From WHSW01 sp033856255 (GTDB lineage Bacteria > Actinomycetota > Thermoleophilia > Solirubrobacterales > 70-9): a stretch of 64,000 nucleotides of DNA. Every line of letters begins with the position of its first letter. Within the stretch, counting starts at the first letter, position 1. Below, one piece after another: positions 15,290 to 24,287 of the stretch. Location: NCBI GenBank assembly GCA_033856255.1, contig JAWVFH010000046.1, forward strand, positions 1-64,000, written 5' to 3'. The notes under the pieces were generated by a model. That model did no database searches. It had not been told where the DNA came from and saw nothing but the letters and a program-made list of their open reading frames with translations. Made by a program: the position numbers and the translations under genes.

Positions 15290-16653
15290 AGCCCGGATCA
15301 GGGGGACTCGAATCGCCGTCGGCGCCGCTCGAGGCGGAGGTCCAGCGAATCGGTCGCGAGCTGGCGGCGCGCTTCCCCTCCCCCGTGCGCCATCCGCTGC
15401 GCTCGCTCGACCAGAAGGCGATGCAGCTCACCGCCCAGGACTCGCAGCTGGCCGCGGCCCTGTTCCGGCTCGTCGATGTCACCCCGGCCTGCCGCTCGGT
15501 CGACGACCTCAGCGCGCACCTGGTCGCCTACCTCGACGAGATACCCGACCGGCCGGCCTCCCTCGACGCCGCGAGCAGGCTCGGCGGCACCGCCGCCGGG
15601 CGCAAGGCGCTGGGCGCCGCGACCGCCGCCGGCGTCCGCCACATGGCGCACCGCTTCATAGTCGGCGAGTCGCCGCACCACGCGCTGCGGACGCTCTCCG
15701 GGCTCTGGCGCGAAGGGATCGCGAGCTCGGTCGACCTGCTCGGCGAGGCGACCGTGACCACGGCCGAGGCGGACCGCTACGCCGCCCGCTGCGCCGAGGC
15801 ACTCGAGACCCTCTCGGCGGCGGCGCCCGGCTGGCCGGCGCGGGAGTGGCTGGAGCGCGACTCGACCGGCCCGGTTCCCCGCGTCAACCTCTCGGTCAAG
15901 GTCAGCGCGCTCACGCCGCTGATGCGGCCGCGAGCGCCGGAGGTCGGGCGCGAGGACGCGGCCGCGCGGATGCGCCCGCTGCTGCGCCGGGCCCGAGACC
16001 TCGGGGCCCATCTGCACGTCGACATGGAGTCGGTCGACTCGCTGGAGACGACAGCTGAGCTCGTGCTCGGGCTGCTGGCCGAGCCCGAGTTCGCCGAGGG
16101 CCCGTCGTCGGGCGTCGTCCTGCAGGCCTACCTGCGCGACTCGCCCGCCCAGCTCGAGCGCCTGCTCGGCTGGTCGCGGGCGACGCCGCGCGCGACGCCG
16201 CTGGTCGTGCGCCTGGTCAAGGGCGCCTACTGGGACCACGAGGTGGTCGAGGCGCGCCAGCACGGCTGGAGCCCGCCCGTGTTCGAGCACAAGGCCGACT
16301 GCGATCGCAACTTCGAGGCGCTCACCCGCCGGCTCCTCGACGCCGTGCCGCTGGTCCGGGTCAACATCGGCTCGCACAACCTGCGCTCGGTCGCCCACGC
16401 GATCGCCTACAACCGCCTCGCCGGCGGCAGCGACGCCGACCTCGAGCTCCAGGTGCTGCGCGGGCTCGGCGACGAGCTGGCGGAGGCGCTCCGCGCCGAG
16501 CGCCTGCGGGTGCGCTCCTACTGCCCGGTCGGCGACCTCGTCGCCGGGATGGCCTACCTGGTGCGGCGCCTGCTCGAGAACACCTCCAACGACTCGTTCC
16601 TGCGCGCCCACCACGGCGGCGCGCCGGTCGAGGAGCTGCTCGCCGCGCCGTGA
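15283..16653 (+). CDS. Proline dehydrogenase
   Basis: The 456-residue FAD enzyme oxidises proline to pyrroline-5-carboxylate. It matches the proline dehydrogenase barrel of PutA: VNLSVKVSALTPLM, LHVDMESVDSLETT, LQAYLRDSPAQLERL, RLVKGAYWDHEV, and VRVNIGSHNLRSV followed by LRVRSYCPVGDL. A helical N-terminal region of about 140 residues precedes the barrel, as in the N-terminal half of PutA. Its stop overlaps the P5C dehydrogenase start by four bases (GTGA), so the two PutA activities are split but coupled. It is divergent from trpF. Confidence 0.92.
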   Translation: MIEPGSGGLESPSAPLEAEVQRIGRELAARFPSPVRHPLRSLDQKAMQLTAQDSQLAAALFRLVDVTPACRSVDDLSAHLVAYLDEIPDRPASLDAASRLGGTAAGRKALGAATAAGVRHMAHRFIVGESPHHALRTLSGLWREGIASSVDLLGEATVTTAEADRYAARCAEALETLSAAAPGWPAREWLERDSTGPVPRVNLSVKVSALTPLMRPRAPEVGREDAAARMRPLLRRARDLGAHLHVDMESVDSLETTAELVLGLLAEPEFAEGPSSGVVLQAYLRDSPAQLERLLGWSRATPRATPLVVRLVKGAYWDHEVVEARQHGWSPPVFEHKADCDRNFEALTRRLLDAVPLVRVNIGSHNLRSVAHAIAYNRLAGGSDADLELQVLRGLGDELAEALRAERLRVRSYCPVGDLVAGMAYLVRRLLENTSNDSFLRAHHGGAPVEELLAAP

Positions 16654-18212
16654 CCTTTCGAAACGAGCCGACGATGGAGCTGCGCCGCGGCGACGTTCGC
16701 GAGCTGTTGCTCGGGGCGCTGGCCGAGCTCGACCGCCGGCTGCCGCTCGCCGTCCCGGTCCTGATCGGCGGGGATCGCGGCGCCGAGACCGGGCTCGACT
16801 CGACCGATCCCGGCAGGCCGGACCGCGAGGTCGCGGTCGCCGGGCAAGCGGGCGCCGCCGAGGCCGAGGCCGCGGTTGCCGCCGCCCAGGAGGGCTTCGC
16901 CGCCTGGCGCCGGCGCAGCGGCGCCGAGCGGGCGGCCGCGTTGACCCGCGCCGCGGCGACGCTTCGCGAGCGCCGCCCGGAGCTCGCCGCGCTGCAGGTG
17001 CGCGAGTGCGCGAAACCATGGCCGGAGGCCGACGCCGACGTCTGCGAGGCGATCGACTTCCTCGAGTACTACGCGCTCGGGGCGGCCGGCCTCGACCACC
17101 CGCCGGAGCTCGCCCAGGTCCAGGGGGAGCGCAACACGATGCGCTACGAGCCGCTCGGAGTCGCGGCGGTGATCGCGCCCTGGAACTTCCCGCTGGCGAT
17201 CCCGGCCGGGATGACCGCGGCGGCGCTGGCGGCGGGCAACGCGGTCGTCCTCAAGCCCGCCGAGCAGTCACCCGGCTGCGCGCTGGCGCTGGTCGAGGCC
17301 CTGCACGGTGCCGGCGTCCCGCCCGCCGCCCTCTCCCTGCTCCCGGGGGAAGGCGACGTGGGGGCGGCGCTGGTCAGCGACCCCCGCGTCAACCTGATCG
17401 CCTTCACCGGCTCCGGCGCCGTCGGGCTCGAGATCGTGCGCGCCGCCGCGCAGACCCCGGCCGGGCAGGCCCACGTGAAGCGTGTGATCGCCGAGATGGG
17501 CGGCAAGAACTGCGTCATCGTCGACGCCGATGCCGATCTCGACGACGCGGTGCCGGCGATCGTCGACTCCGCCTTCGGCTACGCGGGTCAGAAGTGCTCC
17601 GCCGCCTCCCGGGTACTCGTCCACGAGGCGATCGCGGAGCACTTGCTGGAGCGGCTCGTGGGCGCCACCGACGCCCTGATCGTCGGCCAGGCGGACAGCT
17701 TCGCCACCGACGTCCCGCCGCTGATCGAGGCGACGGCCCGCGAGCGCGTGATCGCGTACCGGGAGCAGGCGGCGAGCGGCGGGCAGATCGCGACCGGCGC
17801 CCGCGAGCTCCCCGGCGCCGGGTGGTTCGCCGAGCCCACGATCGCCTCCGGCCTGCCCGCTGACGCCCCGGCGCTGCGCGAGGAGATCTTCGGGCCGTTT
17901 CTGTGCGTCGAGGCGGTGGCGAGCACCGACGAGGCACTCGCGATCGTCGACTCGCTCCCCTACGCGCTCACCGCGGGGCTGTTCTCGCGCGACCCGAAGG
18001 CGGTCGCGGCGGTCGCCGACGCGATCCCGGCGGGCAACCTCTACGTCAACCGCTCGACCACCGGGGCGATGGTCGCCCGCCAGCCGTTCGGCGGCCACCG
18101 GCTCTCCGGGATCGGCTTCCCCTCGGGCGGCCCGGACTACCTGCGCCAATTCACCCGCTCGCGGGCGGTCAGCGAGAACACCATGCGCCACGGGCTCGAG
18201 ACGGACGCCTGA
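16650..18212 (+). CDS. Delta-1-pyrroline-5-carboxylate dehydrogenase (aldehyde dehydrogenase family)
   Basis: The 520-residue NAD-linked dehydrogenase oxidises the proline dehydrogenase product to glutamate. Aldehyde dehydrogenase landmarks are present: APWNF with N179, the general base E282 in AEMGGKN, the catalytic C316 in GQKCSAAS, and EEIFGPF. NRSTTGAMVARQPFGG near the C-terminus is typical of the P5C dehydrogenase branch. It is coupled to the upstream gene by a four-base overlap and followed by a strong terminator, making a two-gene proline-use operon. Confidence 0.93.
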   Translation: MTFRNEPTMELRRGDVRELLLGALAELDRRLPLAVPVLIGGDRGAETGLDSTDPGRPDREVAVAGQAGAAEAEAAVAAAQEGFAAWRRRSGAERAAALTRAAATLRERRPELAALQVRECAKPWPEADADVCEAIDFLEYYALGAAGLDHPPELAQVQGERNTMRYEPLGVAAVIAPWNFPLAIPAGMTAAALAAGNAVVLKPAEQSPGCALALVEALHGAGVPPAALSLLPGEGDVGAALVSDPRVNLIAFTGSGAVGLEIVRAAAQTPAGQAHVKRVIAEMGGKNCVIVDADADLDDAVPAIVDSAFGYAGQKCSAASRVLVHEAIAEHLLERLVGATDALIVGQADSFATDVPPLIEATARERVIAYREQAASGGQIATGARELPGAGWFAEPTIASGLPADAPALREEIFGPFLCVEAVASTDEALAIVDSLPYALTAGLFSRDPKAVAAVADAIPAGNLYVNRSTTGAMVARQPFGGHRLSGIGFPSGGPDYLRQFTRSRAVSENTMRHGLETDA

Positions 18213-18213
18213 A

Positions 18214-18250
18214 CGCAGAACGGGCCGGGGTTAGGGCCGGCCCGTCTGCG
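18214..18250 (+). terminator. Strong hairpin terminator after P5C dehydrogenase gene
   Basis: CGCAGAACGGGCCGG (18214-18228) pairs with CCGGCCCGTCTGCG (18237-18250), a 14-bp stem with a single bulged A, starting two bases after the stop. It separates this operon from the convergent htrA gene and may act in both directions. Between it and htrA lies a run of eight G (18289-18296). Confidence 0.7.
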
Positions 18251-18301
18251 CTTGGAGGTTCCCCGGAGTGGGAGAGGAGCCTCGGATTGGGGGGGGTTAT
18301 G

Positions 18302-19495
18302 TCAGCCCGCCTGCGCAGGCCTTTCGGTGAGCTCGAGGGTGACCGTGCGAGTGTCGCCGCCCTTGAGCAGGGTGAGCTGCATCGAATCGCCGGGCTTCTT
18401 CGAGTCGACCGCGGCGATCACGTCCTCCATGCCGGAGACCGGATTGCCGTCGACCGCCGTGATCACGTCGCCACCGGCGCGGATCCGCTGGCCGTTGACG
18501 CTGACCGTGGCGTTGCCGGCCGTGACCCCGGCGTTGTCGGCGGGGCTGCCGGCGACCACGGACTGGACCAGGGCGCCGCTATTGGCGTCGAGGTTGAGCA
18601 CGTCGGCGATCTCGGGCGTCAGGTCGGCGCCGCTGATCCCGACGAAGGCATGCTGGACCGAGCCGTTGTCGATCAGCTGCTGAGCGATCTCGTGGGCCGT
18701 GTCGATCGGGACGGCGAAGCCGATTCCGACGTTGCCGTTCGACTGGCCGCCGGACTCGATCTGGGAGTTGATCCCGATCACGCGGCCCTCGGAGTCGAGC
18801 AGCGGGCCGCCCGAGTTGCCGGGATTGATCGGCGCGTCGGTCTGGATCGCGTTCTCGATCGTGAACCCGTTCGGGGAGTCGATCTGGCGCTGGACCGCGG
18901 AGACGATGCCGGCGGTGGCCGAGCGGTCGAGGCCGAACGGGTTGCCGATCGCGACCACGGGGTCGCCGACCTTGACCCCGGACGAGGAGCCGAGCTCGAG
19001 GGGCTGCAGCTGGTCGGCACCCGGGTCGACCGAGAGCACGGCGACGTCGGTGGAGGGATCGGTGCCGACGACCTTGGCGTCGAACGTCTGACCGTCCTCG
19101 CCCCCGACCCGCACGCTGACCTGGTCGGAGCCGGCGACGACGTGCGCGTTGGTGAGGATGTGGCCGGAGTCGTCGATCACGAAACCCGAACCGGTCGCGG
19201 TCCCGCCCTGGGAGGGGCCGAACGGGCTGAACGGCGAGGGCTGCGCCTTCTGCTGGGCGGTGATGTAGACGACGCCGGGCGAGTCCTGGGTGTAGATCTG
19301 GTTCACGGTCAGCGCCTTGCCGTTCGTGTCGGAGGCAAGCGCCGTCTCCGGTGCGGCCGCCGGGAGGGTCGTGGTGGTGGTCGTCGAATCGCCGGTGCCG
19401 ACGGCGCCGGTACCGATCGCCACCAAACCGAGGAGCGCGACGACCAGGCCTCCCGCGACCGCGGAGGCAAAGGGGGTCTTGATCAGGTTCTTCAT
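18302..19495 (-). CDS. HtrA/DegP-type serine protease with PDZ domain
   Basis: The 397-residue envelope protease has one N-terminal membrane helix (about residues 10-32), a Thr-rich linker, a trypsin-like domain and a C-terminal PDZ domain. The catalytic triad is complete: H118 in TNAHVV, D150 in STDVAVL and S228 in GNSGGP. The PDZ part runs from about 285 (FVGISGADLTPE) to the end. It should degrade or refold misfolded exported proteins. It stands 56 bases downstream of trpC on the same strand and ends facing the proline operon. No substrate partner is nearby. Confidence 0.92.
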   Translation of the reverse strand: MKNLIKTPFASAVAGGLVVALLGLVAIGTGAVGTGDSTTTTTTLPAAAPETALASDTNGKALTVNQIYTQDSPGVVYITAQQKAQPSPFSPFGPSQGGTATGSGFVIDDSGHILTNAHVVAGSDQVSVRVGGEDGQTFDAKVVGTDPSTDVAVLSVDPGADQLQPLELGSSSGVKVGDPVVAIGNPFGLDRSATAGIVSAVQRQIDSPNGFTIENAIQTDAPINPGNSGGPLLDSEGRVIGINSQIESGGQSNGNVGIGFAVPIDTAHEIAQQLIDNGSVQHAFVGISGADLTPEIADVLNLDANSGALVQSVVAGSPADNAGVTAGNATVSVNGQRIRAGGDVITAVDGNPVSGMEDVIAAVDSKKPGDSMQLTLLKGGDTRTVTLELTERPAQAG

Positions 19496-19551
19496 GGCCC
19501 GGAGCTTGCCCGGGCCTTCCTAAAGCGGCCTAACGCGAACTGAAAGCGCGT

Positions 19552-20373
19552 CTAAGAATCCGAGGCGCGGTCGAGATAGTGCTCGCGGGTGCGCTCCTCG
19601 TCCATGGTCAGCTGGCGCACGGCGGTCTCCGGATCGCCCGAGCGCATCAGCGCCTCGCCGATCAGGACCGCGTCGCAGCCGATCCGCTCGAGCTCCTCGA
19701 GTTGCTCCCAGCGGTCGAAGCCGGACTCGGAAACCACCGTCTTGCCGGCCGGGACGTCGGTCATCAGCTCGGAGGTCGTCTCCAGGTCGACGCTGAGGTC
19801 GTCGAGATTGCGATTGTTGATCCCGATCACGTCCGCGCCCAGCTCGAGGGCGCGCTCGAGCTCGGGCTCGTCGTGGACCTCGACCAGGCAGTCGAGGTCG
19901 AGTCGCGTCGCCTCCTCGTAGAGGCCGCGCAGACCCTGATCGTCAAGCGCTGCGACGATCAGCAGCACGGCGTCGGCCCCGTTGACGACCGCCTCGTAGA
20001 GCTGGTACGGGTCGACGATGAAGTCCTTGCGCAGGATCGGCAGCCCACTGGCGGCCCGCGCCGCGCGCAGGTCGTCGAGCGAGCCGCCGAAGTTGCGCTC
20101 GTCGGTGAGCACGGAGAGCGCCGCGGCGCCGCCGCGCTCATAGGCGGCGACCACCTCGGCGACCGTGGCCCCGGCGGCGATCTCACCCGAGCTCGGCGAG
20201 CGGCGCTTGAACTCGGCGATCAGCGAGAGGCCGGGCCGGACGAGCGCCTCGCTGAACGGGCGCGAGCCGCTGAGGGTGCCGACGGCGTCGCGCAGATCGG
20301 CGGCCGGGACCTGCCGTTTTCGCCTCTCAACATCCTCCCTCGCAGCCCCCACGAGCTCATCGAGCTTGCTCAT
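19552..20373 (-). CDS. trpC: Indole-3-glycerol phosphate synthase
   Basis: The 273-residue TIM-barrel enzyme closes CdRP to indole-3-glycerol phosphate. The signature IAEFKRRSPSSGEI carries the catalytic Lys, followed by LSVLTDERNFGGSLDDL, PILRKDFIVDPYQ, VEVHDEPELERAL, IGINNRNLDDLSVD and VSESGF. It lies 16 bases downstream of trpD. A TACCCT box 9 bases before its ATG, at the end of trpD, suggests an extra leaderless promoter of its own. Confidence 0.97.
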   Translation of the reverse strand: MSKLDELVGAAREDVERRKRQVPAADLRDAVGTLSGSRPFSEALVRPGLSLIAEFKRRSPSSGEIAAGATVAEVVAAYERGGAAALSVLTDERNFGGSLDDLRAARAASGLPILRKDFIVDPYQLYEAVVNGADAVLLIVAALDDQGLRGLYEEATRLDLDCLVEVHDEPELERALELGADVIGINNRNLDDLSVDLETTSELMTDVPAGKTVVSESGFDRWEQLEELERIGCDAVLIGEALMRSGDPETAVRQLTMDEERTREHYLDRASDS

Positions 20374-20382
20374 CTGCAGGTC

Positions 20383-20388
20383 AGGGTA
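20383..20388 (-). promoter_or_regulatory. Leaderless -10 box of trpC
   Basis: TACCCT on the minus strand, 9 bases before the ATG at 20373, directly next to the trpD stop. Confidence 0.4.
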
Positions 20389-20389
20389 G

Positions 20390-21433
20390 TCAAGCGGCGG
20401 GTTCGGGCGCCAGCTCCTGCGTCAGCCGGGTCAGGCGCCCGAGCACGCCCTCGGCGGCGCCCGAGTCGATCGCCTCGGCCGCGCGCTCGGCACCGGAGGC
20501 CAGATCGTCGGCCCCGCCGCCGGCGAGAACCGCCGCCCCGGCGTTGAGGACGACGACGTCGCGAGCCGGTCCCCGCTCGCCCGCGAGCACCGTACGGACG
20601 ACCTCGGCGTTGTCCTCCGGGCTGCCGCCGGCGATCGTCCGAAGCTCGGCGCGTTCGATCCCGAGGTCCTCCGGAGCCACGAACCACTCCTCGGTGCCGC
20701 CGTCGGCAACCTCGACGATTCGCGTCCGGTCGGAGACGCTGATCTCGTCGACGCCGTCGTCCGAGCAGACGACCAGGCCGCGCTCGCAGCCGAGCCCGAG
20801 GAGCGCCTCGGCGATCGTCTCCTGATAGCGGAAATCGGAGACGCCGAGCAGCTGCCTTTTGGCCCCGGCCGGGTTCGTCAGAGGGCCGAGGAAGTTGAAG
20901 ATCGTGCGCACCGCCAGCTCCTTGCGCACCGGGACCACGTGCTTCATCGCGGCGTGATGGCGTGGGGCGAACATGAACCCGAAGCCGATCTCCTCGATGC
21001 AGCGCGCGACGGCCTCCGGCGTGAGGTCGATCCGCACCCCGAGCGCCTCGAGCAGGTCGGCCGAGCCTGAGCGGCTGGTGTTCGAGCGGTTGCCGTGCTT
21101 GGCGACCGCGCAGCCGGCCCCCGCGGCCACCAGTGCCGCCGCGGTAGAGATGTTGAAGGTCGACGGCCCGCCGCCCGTGCCGCTGGTGTCGACCAGGTCA
21201 CCCCGCGAGGTCTGCACCGAGGCCGAGAGGCGGCGCATCGTGCGCGCCAACCCGACCAGCTCCGCGACCGTCTCGCCCTTGGCCCGCAGCGCGATCAGGA
21301 AGGCGGCCGTCTGCACCTCGCTCGCCCGTCCCTCCATGATCTCGTCGAGCACCGCCGAGGCGTGGTCGGCGGTCAGATGGCTGCCGGAGGCGACCTCGTC
21401 GATCGCCCGGGTGAGGATCTCGTTAGGACTCAC
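20390..21433 (-). CDS. trpD: Anthranilate phosphoribosyltransferase
   Basis: The 347-residue enzyme transfers the phosphoribosyl group of PRPP to anthranilate. Conserved segments are VDTSGTGGGPSTFNIST (PRPP loop), AKHGNRSNTSRSGSADLLEALG, and MKHVVPVRKELAVRTIFNFLGPLTNPA. GTG 21433 (encoding VSPNEIL) is preferred because it fits the usual family N-terminus; a TTG at 21481 would add 16 unlike residues. The gene is separated from trpG by 163 bases that hold a perfect palindrome, so it may be independently controlled. Confidence 0.94.
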   Translation of the reverse strand: MSPNEILTRAIDEVASGSHLTADHASAVLDEIMEGRASEVQTAAFLIALRAKGETVAELVGLARTMRRLSASVQTSRGDLVDTSGTGGGPSTFNISTAAALVAAGAGCAVAKHGNRSNTSRSGSADLLEALGVRIDLTPEAVARCIEEIGFGFMFAPRHHAAMKHVVPVRKELAVRTIFNFLGPLTNPAGAKRQLLGVSDFRYQETIAEALLGLGCERGLVVCSDDGVDEISVSDRTRIVEVADGGTEEWFVAPEDLGIERAELRTIAGGSPEDNAEVVRTVLAGERGPARDVVVLNAGAAVLAGGGADDLASGAERAAEAIDSGAAEGVLGRLTRLTQELAPEPAA

Positions 21434-21494
21434 CGTCGTCGCTCCGATCGTGGCTGGACGGGCGAAAACCAAGCATGGCAAGGACGCAGGGAGT

Positions 21495-21515
21495 CTGAAT
21501 AGCAGCGCTATTCAG
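21495..21515. promoter_or_regulatory. Perfect palindrome between trpG and trpD
   Basis: CTGAATAGC and GCTATTCAG form a perfect 9-bp inverted repeat around three bases. It is AT-richer than its surroundings and lies 62 bases upstream of the trpD start. There is no T-run, so an operator for a dimeric regulator is more likely than a terminator. The regulator is not identified. Confidence 0.5.
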
Positions 21516-21596
21516 GCGACCGAGGACGACGCCAGGCGCAGGTTTGCAGCCGGCCAGGCGCGGGCGGAGTGGCGGCGGTGAGTCCTCAGGCATCGC

Positions 21597-22166
21597 TCAA
21601 TCCTCCCCGAGGAAGTTCGCAAGCACCAGCTTCCCGTCGGGCGTGAGCACCGACTCCGGGTGGAACTGGACGCCGACGGCCGGCAGCTCGCGATGGCGCA
21701 CGGCCATCACCACATCCTCGTAGCTGGCCGTGCGTTCGAGCTCGGCGGGAAGGTCCGGGTCGGCGACGAGCGAGTGATAGCGACCGGCCCGCATCGGGTT
21801 GCGAACGCCGTCGAAGAGCCCGTGTCCGTCGTGCAGAATGCGTGCGTCCTTGCCGTGGATCGGCTCGCCGCGGATCGTGCGACCGCCGAAGGCCTCGACC
21901 ATTGCCTGGTGTCCGAGGCAGACGCCGAGGGTCGGGATACCCGCCTCCGGAAAGGCGCGGGAGGCCTCGATCGAGATCCCGGCGTCGGCGGGCGTGCACG
22001 GCCCCGGCGAGATCACCAGCCGGTCGGGCCGGCGTTCGAGCAGCTCGGCGACCGTCGCCTTGTCGTTGCGGATCACCTCGAGCTCGGCGCCGAGCTCACC
22101 GAGGTGCTGGACCAGGTTGTAGGTGAAGGAGTCGTAGTTGTCGATCACGAGCACGCGCATCGTCAT
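21597..22166 (-). CDS. trpG: Anthranilate synthase glutamine amidotransferase subunit
   Basis: The 189-residue class I amidotransferase feeds ammonia from glutamine to TrpE. The catalytic Cys is in LGVCLGHQAM and the His in GVQFHPESVL; the N-terminus VIDNYDSFTYNL is typical. The start ATG at 22166 overlaps the trpE stop (ATGA), and a second ATG two codons later is also possible. It could also serve folate synthesis (PabA role), since no separate pabA is seen here. Confidence 0.95.
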   Translation of the reverse strand: MTMRVLVIDNYDSFTYNLVQHLGELGAELEVIRNDKATVAELLERRPDRLVISPGPCTPADAGISIEASRAFPEAGIPTLGVCLGHQAMVEAFGGRTIRGEPIHGKDARILHDGHGLFDGVRNPMRAGRYHSLVADPDLPAELERTASYEDVVMAVRHRELPAVGVQFHPESVLTPDGKLVLANFLGED

Positions 22167-23671
22167 CCCCACTCCGGCTGGCTCTCGGCCAGCTCCACCG
22201 CCTGGAACATCGCCTTCGCCTTCGCCACCGACTCGCGGTACTCGTAGTCGGGCTTCGCGTCGGCGACGGTGCCGCCGCCCGCCTGGACGTGGACGAGGCC
22301 GTCCTTGACCACCGCGGTGCGGATGTGGATCGCGGTGTCGAGGTCGCCGGTGAAGCTGAGGTAGCCGATCGCGCCGCCGTAGGAGCAGCGCTTGTGGGGC
22401 TCGAGCTCGTCGATGATCTGCATCGCCCGCACCTTCGGCGCCCCCGACAGCGTGCCGGCGGGCAGCGTCGCCCGCAGCACGTCCATCGCCCCGACACCGT
22501 CGCGCAGCCGGCCGGAGACCTGGCTGACGATGTGGAAGACGTGCGAGTAGGTCTCCACGACCATGTACTCGTCGACGCTCACCGTCCCGTACTCGCAGAC
22601 GCGGCCGAGGTCGTTGCGCCCGAGGTCGACGAGCATCACGTGCTCGGCGCGCTCCTTCGGGTCGTCGAGCAGCGCCTTCGCCTGGGCGCGGTCCTCCTCC
22701 TCGTTCGCCCCCCGCGGGTAGGTACCGGCGATCGGCCGGGTCTCGGCGCGGCGGCCGATCACCTTCACCAGTGGCTCGGGCGAGGCGCCGGCGATCTGGA
22801 AGTCGCCGAACTCGAGGAAGTACATGTACGGCGAGGGGTTGACGGTGCGCAGGCCGCGGTAGATCGAGAACGCCTCGGTCCGTGCCGGCGCCGAGAAGCG
22901 CTGCGACGGAACGACCTGGAAGGCATCGCCGGCGTGGGTGTACTCGACGATCCGGGCGACGTTGGCCTCGAAGTTCTCCCGGGTCATGTTCGACGTCCAC
23001 TCACCCGCTTCGACCCGCGGTCGCGAGCGCGGCGGCGGAACCGGGCCGCGCAACGCCACCCGCGCCTCGTCGATCACGCCGAGCGCATGGTCGTAGGCGG
23101 TGTCGATCGCGTCGCCCTCGGCGAACGCGTACGCGAGCACGGTGACCTCGTGCCTGAGGTGGTCGAAGGCGAGCATCAGCTCGCAGACCATCAGGGCCAG
23201 GTCGGGGAGCCCGAGCGGATCGGGGTTCGGCTTTCCCAGCGGCTCGACCGTGCGCACGAGGTCGTAACCGAAGAAGCCGACCGCGCCGCCCGCGAACGGC
23301 GGCAACTGCTCGGGCTCGGCGATCTCGAACCGGTCGAGGATCTCGGCGGCGGCACCGTAGGGGTCGTCGGCCGGGCTCTTGACGACCTCGCCGTCGCGGG
23401 TCTCGGTCATCTCCCCGTCGGCCCAGCGCAGCTCGAGCCGCGGACGGAAGCCGAGGAACGAGTAGCGGCCGAGGCGGCCCTGCTCGGCCGACTCCAGCAG
23501 GAACGAGGGTCCCGGGAAGGCCTCGCGCAGCTTCAGAAAGGCCGAGACCGGGGTCTCGCAGTCGTCGACGAAGCGGAACTTGACCGGGACGACGTTCGCG
23601 TCGGCGGCGAGCTCGCGAGCCCGGTCGAGATCCGGCTCGATCGTCGCGCCCGGATCAGCCGCGACGGCCAT
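22163..23671 (-). CDS. trpE: Anthranilate synthase component I
   Basis: The 502-residue chorismate-utilising enzyme makes anthranilate with TrpG. N-terminal features include FLLESAEQGRLGRYSFLGF, the usual tryptophan feedback region, and GGAVGFFGYD. The catalytic part has IAGTYPRGAN, HVMLVDLGRNDLGRV, GTLSGAPKVRAMQIID and YGGAIGYLSFTGD. It overlaps hisIE by 17 bases and trpG by four, so histidine and tryptophan genes share a transcript. No leader peptide or attenuator is visible upstream. Confidence 0.96.
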   Translation of the reverse strand: MAVAADPGATIEPDLDRARELAADANVVPVKFRFVDDCETPVSAFLKLREAFPGPSFLLESAEQGRLGRYSFLGFRPRLELRWADGEMTETRDGEVVKSPADDPYGAAAEILDRFEIAEPEQLPPFAGGAVGFFGYDLVRTVEPLGKPNPDPLGLPDLALMVCELMLAFDHLRHEVTVLAYAFAEGDAIDTAYDHALGVIDEARVALRGPVPPPRSRPRVEAGEWTSNMTRENFEANVARIVEYTHAGDAFQVVPSQRFSAPARTEAFSIYRGLRTVNPSPYMYFLEFGDFQIAGASPEPLVKVIGRRAETRPIAGTYPRGANEEEDRAQAKALLDDPKERAEHVMLVDLGRNDLGRVCEYGTVSVDEYMVVETYSHVFHIVSQVSGRLRDGVGAMDVLRATLPAGTLSGAPKVRAMQIIDELEPHKRCSYGGAIGYLSFTGDLDTAIHIRTAVVKDGLVHVQAGGGTVADAKPDYEYRESVAKAKAMFQAVELAESQPEWG

Positions 23672-24263
23672 TGAGGACCTCCAGGGCCGCGGCCAGCGAC
23701 TGGCCGCGCGAGAGCATCAGCACCTCGAGGTGGTAGAGGACGTCGGCGGCCTCCTCGGCGAGCCGCTCGTCGGACTCGCCGGCGGCCGCGCGCGCGACCT
23801 CGTCGGCCTCCTCGCGGACCTTGTCGCCGATCCGGGCCGGGTCGTCGAGCAGCTCGGCGGTGTAGGAGCCCTCGGGCCGCTCGCGCGCGCGTTCGCCGAG
23901 CGTGCGCTCGAGCTCGGGCAGCGCCTCGTGGGGAGCGAGCTCGCGCTCTCCCTCGAGATCACGGTAGAAGCAGGTGCGCTCTCCGGTATGGCATGCCGGG
24001 CCCGCCGGCTCGACCAGGGCGAGCAGGGCGTCCGCGTCGCAGTCGTAGCGGAGCCGGCGCAGGCGCAGGACGTTGCCGGATGTCTCGCCCTTCCGCCACA
24101 GCTCCTGGCGCGAGCGGCTGAAGAAGTGGACCTCGCGGGTCTCGACCGTCATCCGCAGCGCCTCGGCGTTCATGTACGCGAGGGTCAGCACCTCGCCGGT
24201 GTTCCAGTCCTGGGCCACGCACGGGACCAGGCCGTTTTGATCAAAACTGACCGCGTCGCTCAT
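23655..24263 (-). CDS. hisIE: Bifunctional phosphoribosyl-AMP cyclohydrolase / phosphoribosyl-ATP pyrophosphatase
   Basis: The 202-residue protein carries two histidine steps. Residues 1-110 form the HisI cyclohydrolase with metal-site segments RYDCDADALL and CHTGERTCFYR. Residues 113-200 form the HisE pyrophosphatase with KVREEADEVARAA and EEAADVLYHLEVLML. The fused order is the usual HisIE order. No other his gene is in the window. A TACGAT box 6 bases before the ATG suggests leaderless transcription from here into trpE-trpG. Confidence 0.94.
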   Translation of the reverse strand: MSDAVSFDQNGLVPCVAQDWNTGEVLTLAYMNAEALRMTVETREVHFFSRSRQELWRKGETSGNVLRLRRLRYDCDADALLALVEPAGPACHTGERTCFYRDLEGERELAPHEALPELERTLGERARERPEGSYTAELLDDPARIGDKVREEADEVARAAAGESDERLAEEAADVLYHLEVLMLSRGQSLAAALEVLNGRRG

Positions 24264-24269
24264 CGCCCA

Positions 24270-24275
24270 ATCGTA
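24270..24275 (-). promoter_or_regulatory. Leaderless -10 box of hisIE
   Basis: TACGAT on the minus strand, 6 bases before the ATG at 24263. It lies between era and hisIE and may start a hisIE-trpE-trpG message. Confidence 0.45.
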
Positions 24276-24287
24276 GGGGCAGAGCGG

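Noticed and set aside
18289..18296. Run of eight G downstream of htrA as a phase-variable tract
   Set aside because: It lies in the spacer after the htrA stop and outside any coding frame, so slippage would not change a protein.
23672..24287. Tryptophan attenuator or leader peptide before trpE
   Set aside because: trpE overlaps hisIE, and no short frame with adjacent Trp codons or attenuator hairpins is visible.
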